This document shows positions 1 through 6,532 of a stretch of DNA of 8,719 nt, piece after piece. A program made the position numbers and the translations under genes. The stretch comes from an uncultured Selenomonadales bacterium (lineage in GTDB: Bacteria > Bacillota > Clostridia > Christensenellales > QALW01): contig CAJKLB010000062.1 in NCBI GenBank assembly GCA_905200615.1, positions 1-8,719 on the forward strand. Direction: 5' to 3'. The notes beneath the pieces are model-generated. The model was given only the letters and a program-made list of their open reading frames with translations, had not been told where the DNA came from and did no database searches. Every line of letters starts with the position of its first letter. Position 1 is the first letter of the stretch.

Positions 1-15
1 TCCTTTTACTATCAT
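1..15 (-). CDS. 5' end of a leftward gene, running off the window
   Basis: Only the first five codons would be inside the window (ATG at 15-13, reading M-I-V-K-G). Support is indirect: a purine-rich AAGGGGTG (29-22 on the minus strand) sits 8 nt before this ATG, and a TATAAT hexamer lies a little further upstream (37-32). A second in-frame ATG at 21-19 is too close to the purine tract. The product cannot be identified from five residues. Confidence 0.4.
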
Positions 16-31
16 TTTCATCACCCCTTCT

Positions 32-37
32 ATTATA
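32..37 (-). promoter_or_regulatory. candidate -10 box for the leftward gene at the left edge
   Basis: A perfect TATAAT on the minus strand lies about 16 nt before the start codon of the gene leaving the window at the left. No convincing -35 box is found at 16-18 nt; that position falls in the terminator hairpin, so the promoter is uncertain. Confidence 0.3.
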
Positions 38-49
38 CCTTATTTATGC

Positions 50-79
50 AAAAAAAGCCCAGCTTATACTGGACTTTTT
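50..79 (-). terminator. Rho-independent terminator, best on the minus strand
   Basis: On the minus strand AAAAAGTCCAG pairs with CTGGGCTTTTT around a 6-nt loop, an 11-bp stem with one G-U wobble, followed by a run of seven T. On the plus strand the same arm has a C-A mismatch, so leftward termination is better supported. No leftward gene is seen immediately to its right. It may insulate the gene leaving the window, or be part of an untranslated leader of that gene. Confidence 0.55.
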
Positions 80-90
80 CGACAGTCTGG

Positions 91-114
91 CACCCCCCTT
101 GCTTTAAGGGGGTG
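91..114. other. GC-rich hairpin in the left intergenic region
   Basis: CCCCCTT (94-100) pairs with AAGGGGG (106-112) around a GCTTT loop, and CAC/GTG can extend the stem with one bulged C. It is very GC-rich within AT-rich surroundings and stands only about 12 nt from the terminator at 50-79. It may be part of a dispersed intergenic repeat or a structured leader; no T-run follows directly in either direction. Confidence 0.45.
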
Positions 115-368
115 TGTTGTTTTATAATAAAGGAAATTCTTATATAGGAACAAACAATTGTAACTTCTTGTTTTGATTTTTACCAATACAAAACATAATA
201 AAACATCGTATCGGGTTCCATTCATTATAATACCCATTGTTTTTGCCAAACTTTTTTCGTTAAAGGACTCCGATATTTTTTCGGCGGAATCTTTGTTTTT
301 CTTTGATTTTTTATACTCTTTCCGTGGAATTTCAATATTTTAAAACGTTTTAGAAAGTGAGATTTGCT
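115..368. other. AT-rich intergenic region upstream of the carboxypeptidase gene
   Basis: No credible gene is seen here. A TATAAT hexamer occurs on the plus strand at 226-231 without a convincing -35 box. A terminator-like hairpin follows at 266-300: GACTCCG (266-272) pairs with CGGAATC (285-291) with one mismatch, and the T-rich stretch TTTGTTTTT comes next. If transcription starts near 226-240, this hairpin would lie in the leader of the carboxypeptidase mRNA and could attenuate it. This is speculative. Confidence 0.3.
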
Positions 369-1421
369 ATGACGATTGAAACGGCTTTCCCCGGCGGAAA
401 TGTAAAAGTAATCGGGTTTCAAAACGATACTTATTTTTTAGAACCGGACCTGCGCGATACTGTCGGCGATTGGTTCTATTGGGCTTTTAAAGTTTCCGGT
501 GCCCAAGGCAAAACCTTAACCTTTAAATTTAACGGTAACTATGTGGGGTATTACGGTCCGGCAATCAGCTATGACCTTGAAAATTGGCACTGGCAATATA
601 GCGAAAAAAAAGAAAGCGGCAATGCTTTTTCCTACACCTTTGATGAAAACGAAGTATACTTTGCGCACAATTATCTATATACCCCTGAAAGATTTTACAA
701 ATTTGCACTGGAAAATAATATGCAAGTACAGAATTTATGTGTAAGCGAAAAAAACAGACCCATTCCCTGTTTAAAGCTTTACAACGGTGAAAATCACATT
801 CTTTTAACCGCGCGGCATCATGCCTGCGAGTCGACAGGAAATTATGTTTTAGAGGGCGTACTTCAAGAACTGTACAAAAATCCGGTGCCCAACACCACCG
901 TTTTCTGTGTTCCTTTTGTAGACTATGACGGCGTAATCGATGGGGATCAGGGCAAAAACCGCGCGCCGCATGACCATTATGTAGATTATGCTGAAAATTC
1001 TTCTCGATATGCTTCCGTAAAAAAGATTCAAGAATATGCGAAAAACAATAAAGTAATTTTAGCTTTTGATTTTCATTCGCCTTGGCATTGCGGCGGAATT
1101 CATGACGGGGTTTTTATTGTCAGAAATAAAGCCAACGCAGCAAGCATCCATCAATTCAGTTCTATTTTACAAGATCAAACAAAAAATTGCGCCCTGCCGT
1201 ATTTTTCAAAAAACGATATGCCCGCGGATACGGATTGGAATTTGGAAAGCTCGCCTTGTTTCGGCCATTATATGGCGCGAATTGACACCATGCTTTGCGC
1301 GTTTTCCATTGAATCCTGCTATTTTGGTGAAGAAGATCATAAGTTTGAAATTGATTCCGCTGTAAAGCTCGGCCGAAATTTCGCATTATCTGTTAAGCGG
1401 TTTCTAAACGAAAAAAAATGA
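369..1421 (+). CDS. M14-family zinc carboxypeptidase, probably cytosolic
   Basis: A 350-residue metallopeptidase of the M14 fold. Residues about 1-125 form a beta-rich N-terminal domain containing GDWFYWAFKVSG, like the N-terminal domain of cytosolic carboxypeptidases. The catalytic domain follows. The zinc site is visible as ARHHACES (H151 and E154, the HxxE pair) and DFHSP (H236). GKNR (N197, R198) matches the substrate carboxylate-binding Asn-Arg of M14 enzymes, and SIESCYFG (E315) fits the catalytic glutamate. The full set suggests an active enzyme that removes C-terminal residues from peptides; its substrate is unknown. There is no signal peptide or membrane segment. The reading frame could begin at a GTG at 357, but that GTG forms part of the purine-rich AAAGTGAG, which is well placed to serve the ATG at 369. 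The next gene starts about 195 bp downstream on the same strand. Confidence 0.85.
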   Translation: MTIETAFPGGNVKVIGFQNDTYFLEPDLRDTVGDWFYWAFKVSGAQGKTLTFKFNGNYVGYYGPAISYDLENWHWQYSEKKESGNAFSYTFDENEVYFAHNYLYTPERFYKFALENNMQVQNLCVSEKNRPIPCLKLYNGENHILLTARHHACESTGNYVLEGVLQELYKNPVPNTTVFCVPFVDYDGVIDGDQGKNRAPHDHYVDYAENSSRYASVKKIQEYAKNNKVILAFDFHSPWHCGGIHDGVFIVRNKANAASIHQFSSILQDQTKNCALPYFSKNDMPADTDWNLESSPCFGHYMARIDTMLCAFSIESCYFGEEDHKFEIDSAVKLGRNFALSVKRFLNEKK

Positions 1422-1572
1422 TATCCAAATAAGCCATGGCAATCTTTTTCTTTTGTGAAAAAATCTACGAGCTCCCGGCTTGTCCAATCCGGTGTGCGGC
1501 GTATTGAATCCGTCTTTCATAAAATGTTGCCGTGCTCAATATCGGGATAAAAGAAGAATTCTTTTGTATCAT

Positions 1573-1594
1573 CCGGCTCCGGCTGCCGGTTTTT
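1573..1594 (+). terminator. weak terminator or attenuator before the hydrolase gene
   Basis: CCGGC (1573-1577) pairs with GCCGG (1585-1589) around a 7-nt loop and is followed directly by TTTTT. The stem is only 5 bp but all G-C. It ends a few bases before the ribosome binding site of the downstream gene, so it could end transcripts of the carboxypeptidase gene or reduce read-through into the hydrolase gene. Confidence 0.4.
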
Positions 1595-1602
1595 ATAAGA
1601 AG

Positions 1603-1607
1603 AAAGG
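1603..1607 (+). promoter_or_regulatory. ribosome binding site that sets the hydrolase start
   Basis: AAAGG directly abuts the first possible ATG (1608), leaving no spacing, but stands 9 nt before the in-frame ATG at 1617. This favours 1617 (or the adjacent ATG at 1620) as the real start. Confidence 0.55.
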
Positions 1608-1616
1608 ATGAATTTT

Positions 1617-4553
1617 ATGATGTATGCTTTTCAACAAGACAGTCTTTATACGCTTTTGCCCGATGAACTTACCCTTGCGATTTCATGCGGTAAAAATCAT
1701 CCAGCGCCGGAAATCAATCGGCAAAATCATCGCAGTGAAACCACTCGCTGCAAAAAAATTCAGGTTTTCAACCGCGGCGTACGGCACCAAGGAACTCTTC
1801 TCATAACCGGAGATCTTCCCCGCTTTGCCTTTGCTTCCACACATGCGGATGACGCCACAGATCCTCCGTTTCTCATTTTCGGCGATATGTATCTTTGCCT
1901 TCACTGCGGGCAGCAAGAAATATTCTTTCATGACTTTGACGAAATCACTGCCTATTTTCATCCTTTTTCCACCGAGTGGATAGGAACGACGTCAAAGCTG
2001 CCGGGTATCCGGGTTCGGCTGAACGTCTCTGTTTTTGACGGCAGTGCTGTCTGCGGATCTCTTTCCATAGAAGCCGAAAAAGAATCCGCATGTTTTCCCA
2101 AGGCCGAGCTCAGCTTCGGTGGTCTGAAAGTCGGTACCCGACCGCTTGATCCCTGCTTCATTCAGCCCGACAGCCTTGTCATTCCTTCCCGCGCCGAAAA
2201 ACTTTCCGAAGGACACTTTATCCTTACCCCGCAAACGCAAAATTCTCCGTTTTCCACAGAAAAGGTCTATATCAATTTTGACAACGGCTTCGGAGAAGCA
2301 AAAATCGAAAACGAGCGCGTCGTTTTTTCTTTTGACAGTGCCAAAGAAAACACCGCGGATTTCTTAATTTTTCACAGTTTAAGCGGTATACCGGAAAAAG
2401 CAAACCTGCCGATATCCGCATGTAAAAAAGATTTTACGCAAATGGAAGAATACGCAAGCCGTTTACTGCAAAGCTGCCGCGTCAGCACACCTTCGCCTTT
2501 ACTGAACGCCGCGATCCGGCACAATATTTTGAATTTAGATTATATGCATATTCAAAACGCTTGGTTTGAAGGCGGTCACTGGTGGAACTGTTACTGGACC
2601 AATAATTTTCAAATTTCCGCCGCGATTGCCTTAGGCCAATATGAATACGCCAAAAAGGCGCTCCTCTTTTTCGGACAGCTGGAGGACGGATATTCCTGTA
2701 CAACCGCCGCCGGAAAAAGCGCGGAATCCGAAAATTATCCGCACACACAAAAGCACACGCTTCATTTTGAGGGAATTCCTTATTATTTATATGAACTTTG
2801 GCAATACACAGAGGCTACCGGGGATCTTTCGGTTGTTGAAACGGTTTATGATCGGTTAATCCTTATGATAGAAGATCTTTTTTCGGCCTGCGATATCAAT
2901 CAATCGGGGTTGATCGGTTGGCGCTATGGCTGTAACGCCTTTCTCTATCAGGCAGATCATCTTCAGCTGCCGGGAGACGCTGTTTCGCCTTCGGTTATGC
3001 TTGCGGCTATGCTGGATAAGATGGCCTATCTGTCCGAGCTCATCGGTAAAAGAGAAGACGCGGCCGCTTTTTCAAAAAAATCCGAATCCATGAAAACAGC
3101 CGTCAAACAAAAACTTTGGAATGCCCGGTCCGAATATTTTTACAGTCATTTAGATCTTCAGGGAGCGCGACATGACGCGCATTACTATACGGATTTAATC
3201 TTCCCCGCCCTTTATGGTGATTTTGAAGAAAATTACGCTATGGGCGGCTTAAAACATTTAAAGCAAACGCTTCTTTTCCGCTCGGCTGAAACCGGAGAAC
3301 TTCTGATGCGCGTAGGTGATTTAAAACCCGATATTTTCGGAAACAACAATGTTATGCCTACCCAAATGGCTGAAACCGCCCGCGCTTTTTGTAAAACCGG
3401 CGATAAAAAATCAGCGCTGGCTTTGATGCACGCCGCGGCACGCGGCGCAACGGTATTTACCGAATCTCCCGGCAGTTCTCCCGAACGACTCAATGACGAA
3501 GGAAAGGGTGAATGCAACTATCTGTTCGGAAATCCCTGCGGTTCTTTCCTTTATACAGCTGTTTCCGGAATTTTCGGCGTCAGCATTCAGAAAGCAGGTA
3601 CCGAGCTGTGTCTTGCCCCCTCTTTGGACGACCGATGGCCGCAAGCATCGATCTCTCTTCCGTTTGCCGAATATACCGTCTGCGAAAAAACATTTTCCGT
3701 TCAAGTGAAAAAAGAAAAGATCCAAACGTTGCGCTTTTCATTTTATTCTGACAGCGATGATGCTCGCTTTTGCGTAAACGGAAACACTGTTTCCGGGCAA
3801 GCGGAACCTAAATTCGGCCGCTACGAGATTACGCTTACGCTTCCGATACGCGCCGAAAAGACAATACAAATTGCTCCATTGTTTGATTGCAGCGCGTCAG
3901 CCGCGCCTGTTTGCGCGTTTTCCGCCGAAAGCGCGCCGGCTATTTTGATGCCTGTCGATTCCGGCATACCGATTGATATTTCCGAAAAAATCAATAGTAA
4001 CCATATGACGGCGCTCTCCGCCTGGAGAAGAGATCCCGACTATCATATTCCCTGCACGGCACTGTCCTCCGTTCCCGGATATCTTTTAACACCGGCGGGA
4101 AAATTTGCTTTTACACCGGATCCCCAAAGCAATCGGATCCCCCTTTGCGTCATCGGTCCCGGTTTTTCCCATGAATTCAGCGGTGCGCCGATCCCTTCCG
4201 GATTTCCTTGCTCCCAGACTTTCCCCGTTCATGATCATATCCGGCGGCTTGACTTATTCTATGCTACCGAAGCGGCCAGCCGGCTGACGGGATCTGTGGT
4301 GGGCAAATTGATTCTCAACTATGAAAACTTTCAACAGCAGCTTCCTTTAACCGTGGGAAAAAATATCTCCTCGCTGTTTGCCCATTTTGCAAAAGAAGCC
4401 ATCGCTGTAAAACTGCATGATTCGGAAGCAACGGATTCCGCCAGCGTTCTGCAAATCCCCTGTGATCCGGAACGGTTCCTTCAATCTTTTACTATTACCA
4501 TCGATTTGTATGACGCGCAGTTTGCTTTGATCGGTGCCAATAAAATCCTTTAG
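1617..4553 (+). CDS. large six-hairpin (alpha/alpha)6 glycoside hydrolase-like protein, family unassigned
   Basis: About 978 residues in three parts. Residues 1 to ~280 are beta-rich with no recognised motif. Residues ~285-650 look like an (alpha/alpha)6 toroid: aromatic-rich GGHWWNCYWTNNFQ, then paired helices such as ALGQYEYAKKALLFF and MLDKMAYLSELIGKREDAA. The toroid closes with GSFLYTAVSGIFGV followed by LCLAPSLDDRW, a pattern usual at the end of the catalytic domain in six-hairpin hydrolases such as GH78, GH65 and GH63. Residues ~675-978 are again beta-rich, with RLDLFYATEAASR resembling accessory beta-sandwich domains of these enzymes. Candidate acidic catalytic residues lie in QADHLQLPGDAVSP and TESPGSSPERLNDE, but I cannot assign them. 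With no signal peptide the enzyme probably acts on imported oligosaccharides or glycosides; the sugar is unknown. The gene is richer in G+C than its neighbours. It could instead be a non-hydrolytic or phosphorylase-like relative. The start at 1617 follows ribosome binding site spacing. Confidence 0.7.
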   Translation: MMYAFQQDSLYTLLPDELTLAISCGKNHPAPEINRQNHRSETTRCKKIQVFNRGVRHQGTLLITGDLPRFAFASTHADDATDPPFLIFGDMYLCLHCGQQEIFFHDFDEITAYFHPFSTEWIGTTSKLPGIRVRLNVSVFDGSAVCGSLSIEAEKESACFPKAELSFGGLKVGTRPLDPCFIQPDSLVIPSRAEKLSEGHFILTPQTQNSPFSTEKVYINFDNGFGEAKIENERVVFSFDSAKENTADFLIFHSLSGIPEKANLPISACKKDFTQMEEYASRLLQSCRVSTPSPLLNAAIRHNILNLDYMHIQNAWFEGGHWWNCYWTNNFQISAAIALGQYEYAKKALLFFGQLEDGYSCTTAAGKSAESENYPHTQKHTLHFEGIPYYLYELWQYTEATGDLSVVETVYDRLILMIEDLFSACDINQSGLIGWRYGCNAFLYQADHLQLPGDAVSPSVMLAAMLDKMAYLSELIGKREDAAAFSKKSESMKTAVKQKLWNARSEYFYSHLDLQGARHDAHYYTDLIFPALYGDFEENYAMGGLKHLKQTLLFRSAETGELLMRVGDLKPDIFGNNNVMPTQMAETARAFCKTGDKKSALALMHAAARGATVFTESPGSSPERLNDEGKGECNYLFGNPCGSFLYTAVSGIFGVSIQKAGTELCLAPSLDDRWPQASISLPFAEYTVCEKTFSVQVKKEKIQTLRFSFYSDSDDARFCVNGNTVSGQAEPKFGRYEITLTLPIRAEKTIQIAPLFDCSASAAPVCAFSAESAPAILMPVDSGIPIDISEKINSNHMTALSAWRRDPDYHIPCTALSSVPGYLLTPAGKFAFTPDPQSNRIPLCVIGPGFSHEFSGAPIPSGFPCSQTFPVHDHIRRLDLFYATEAASRLTGSVVGKLILNYENFQQQLPLTVGKNISSLFAHFAKEAIAVKLHDSEATDSASVLQIPCDPERFLQSFTITIDLYDAQFALIGANKIL

Positions 4554-4580
4554 TTATCCGAACCCGCGATTCCCTTAACC

Positions 4581-4631
4581 AAAAAACATGCCCAAGCCAT
4601 GATTTTAAATCAATGATTTTGGGCAATTTTT
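4581..4631. terminator. bidirectional Rho-independent terminator between convergent genes
   Basis: GCCCAA (4590-4595) pairs with TTGGGC (4619-4624), and an inner ATTT-rich dyad (TGATTT/AAATCA) can add further pairing. On the plus strand AATTTTTG follows; on the minus strand ATGTTTTTT follows. It lies 35 bp after the hydrolase stop codon and about 120 bp after the sigma factor stop codon, so it can end both transcripts. Confidence 0.75.
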
Positions 4632-4751
4632 GTATAATACTAAGAACCAATCCCCCCGTTACGCCGGCGGATCCTCTGCTTTGGCTCTGATCATGCGGAT
4701 ACCGCCTGCATAACACCGGTAATGACTTCTTTTTGATAAAAAGCCAGTTTT

Positions 4752-6404
4752 CTATAGGTCTGATTCTATACAAGCATAAACCAGCACTGCGGGAGGGCAA
4801 CAATACTCTACATCTTTAAGATGCAATCCTTTATTGTACGCTTCACGAACGATTGACATCACAAAATACTTTGTCGCTTCGTGGTATCTGAACAGTTCGG
4901 GAACAGAAGTCAAGTGTTTAGGGGCAGATGTTTTCATAGAGGCAATAAAAGATGTAAATTCCCGGCCGATTGCAGATTTAATTTTGTCTGTCGCGTTTTT
5001 AATTACGGCACATATTTCCTCATATTCTTCCTTCTTCAGAACGGGAATCTTCACACACGGCTTATTTTTTGTATTGCCAATTAAGCCAAGAGCTTCAAGT
5101 GTCGGCATATAGGAAATCAATTCATTCGGAATATCAAAACCAACTCTTTCTTCGATAGGAATATCAGCGTAAAGGCACCAAAGCAACGGAATAATATATT
5201 TGAAATAAAGCTCATAATCAAAGCCGTATCGATGAGGACTATCCCACAGTGTAGTATCAAATTCGTACAAACGAACTCTTCTTGTTCCTCCTGCCGTTAA
5301 TGCTTCAGTTGTACGATGGCCCCCGTGGATAGCATATTCCATGGTTTCGTTATACTTTTTCATATTATATCCGGCATCAAAAGCTATTGCCTGCGCAAAC
5401 CAACGCCCGCCGTCCTTGCGTTTAGGGAAATTCGGCACTTGAATCTTATCCGTTCCGAAGTGCTGAAAATCCTGCAGAGCCTTCAAAACAGCGTACCGAT
5501 CAAGCTTCGTTCTTTCTTCTTTCCCCATATTTTGCACGAAAGACATTTGGGCGATTTTTTGGGACATATTTTCGATAATACACCATATCGTTTCAAAATG
5601 CTTGTGGGTAAAATCAAGCTGCGGTTTGAAGTTTTTAAGAGAATTTTGAGGCTTTACAATAATAAAGTCCGTATATACCTTTCCGCTTTCCGTTTGTATC
5701 ATCAGTTCGCCGTCCACAAGTTTTTTGACGATCGGCTCAATATATGCGGCGGGGATACTAATTGCTTTGGCAAGGTCACTGATCGCAATTGGCTTCTCAT
5801 AAGCGAGAATCAAAAGATTCTGTGCAATTAAATCCCCCTCAACAAGTGATCTCGGCTCTCCTCGAAGTCCCTCAGAACCGCCAAAAGACAGACACAGTTG
5901 TCCGGGCAAATAGTTTTCTCTTGTTTCCATAGATTCCAGCCCTTTCTTCATCTGATTACGACCTACAAACAGGCGGCTTTTTACCGTACCTTCGGGAATT
6001 TTAAGTCCCTTTGCAATATCCGAAACACTTTGGTTTCCAAAGTAAAAACGGATCAAAACCTCGCGCGTAATAAAACCAAGGTAATTTAACTCTTTGCGCA
6101 CTCTTGCCGCTTCCTCCGAAGAAAGATACTCCTCGTCCTTTTTCTCCGCAGTATCAATGCCCTCATCCAAGCATAGTGTAACGGGTGTACGATACTTTTT
6201 TCGAAGATTATCGTTGTACTTGTGATAAAGGGTATTGGTCAGCCAAGTTTTCGGATATTCTATTGTTCCTCCTCTGTGCATATAGGCAAAAGCCGCAAGC
6301 ATGGTATCTCCGACAAGGTCTTCTGCGTCGGTTCGCGAATTGGTCTTTGAAACCGCAAGTCGTATCAAATAATCATAATATTGAATAATTTCATCGTGTA
6401 TCAT
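4752..6404 (-). CDS. ECF-type RNA polymerase sigma factor with a long C-terminal extension
   Basis: A 550-residue protein. Sigma region 2 covers about residues 5-72: RTDAEDLVGDTMLAAF, then YPKTWLTNTLYHKYNDNLRKK as the promoter-melting and -10 recognition part. Region 4 covers about 95-156, with the helix-turn-helix VSDIAKGLKIPEGTVKSR for the -35 element. The remaining ~390 residues are not sigma sequence. Residues ~190-250 (LLILAYEKPIAISDLAKAIS and on) look like a winged-helix module, and the rest is an uncharacterised mostly helical domain rich in aromatic residues. No transmembrane segment is seen. ECF sigma factors are often held by a separate anti-sigma; none is adjacent, so the extension may sense a signal or control activity (inference). 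The frame is open back to an ATG at 6446, but the ATG at 6404 has AGGA 6 nt upstream while 6446 has no ribosome binding site. It lies downstream of a broken AraC regulator. Confidence 0.8.
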   Translation of the reverse strand: MIHDEIIQYYDYLIRLAVSKTNSRTDAEDLVGDTMLAAFAYMHRGGTIEYPKTWLTNTLYHKYNDNLRKKYRTPVTLCLDEGIDTAEKKDEEYLSSEEAARVRKELNYLGFITREVLIRFYFGNQSVSDIAKGLKIPEGTVKSRLFVGRNQMKKGLESMETRENYLPGQLCLSFGGSEGLRGEPRSLVEGDLIAQNLLILAYEKPIAISDLAKAISIPAAYIEPIVKKLVDGELMIQTESGKVYTDFIIVKPQNSLKNFKPQLDFTHKHFETIWCIIENMSQKIAQMSFVQNMGKEERTKLDRYAVLKALQDFQHFGTDKIQVPNFPKRKDGGRWFAQAIAFDAGYNMKKYNETMEYAIHGGHRTTEALTAGGTRRVRLYEFDTTLWDSPHRYGFDYELYFKYIIPLLWCLYADIPIEERVGFDIPNELISYMPTLEALGLIGNTKNKPCVKIPVLKKEEYEEICAVIKNATDKIKSAIGREFTSFIASMKTSAPKHLTSVPELFRYHEATKYFVMSIVREAYNKGLHLKDVEYCCPPAVLVYACIESDL

Positions 6405-6410
6405 AATTTT

Positions 6411-6414
6411 TCCT
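6411..6414 (-). promoter_or_regulatory. ribosome binding site that sets the sigma factor start
   Basis: GCAGGAAAAATT precedes the ATG at 6404 on the minus strand, with AGGA 6 nt away. The earlier in-frame ATG at 6446 has only AT-rich sequence before it. Confidence 0.6.
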
Positions 6415-6449
6415 GCTTTCCGGAAAGCTTTTGAACGTTCACCCATATA

Positions 6450-6473
6450 GTCGTAATTTTTTGATATCGGTTC
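6450..6473 (-). promoter_or_regulatory. putative ECF-type promoter of the sigma factor gene
   Basis: On the minus strand GAAC (6473-6470) and CGAC (6453-6450) are separated by 16 nt. AAC-type -35 and CGAC or CGTC-type -10 elements at 16-17 nt are typical of ECF sigma promoters, for example SigX of Bacillus subtilis. Transcription would start near 6443, about 40 nt before the ATG at 6404, and after the alternative ATG at 6446. Such a site suggests that the sigma factor activates its own gene. The elements are short and could occur by chance. Confidence 0.35.
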
Positions 6474-6532
6474 AAACTTAAGAGAAAATATTTTTTAACG
6501 TCTCCCGCGGATCACAAGGCGGCGCGTCGCGT

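Noticed and set aside
64..249. Minus-strand reading frame of 61 codons
   Set aside because: It runs through the hairpins at 50-114, has no ribosome binding site, and the sequence looks like translated intergenic DNA.
224..252. Leftward promoter TTGGCA plus TATAAT
   Set aside because: The spacing is only 14 nt and no leftward gene follows that would use it.
1517..1519. TGA read as an amino acid codon to join the minus-strand frame at 1400-1611
   Set aside because: TGA ends the carboxypeptidase gene in this window, so recoding has no support.
4495..4803. Minus-strand reading frame of 102 codons across the terminator
   Set aside because: It reads through the bidirectional terminator and overlaps the ends of two real genes in other frames.
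5316..5831. Plus-strand reading frame of 171 codons
   Set aside because: It is antisense to the well-supported sigma factor gene, has no ribosome binding site and resembles no family.
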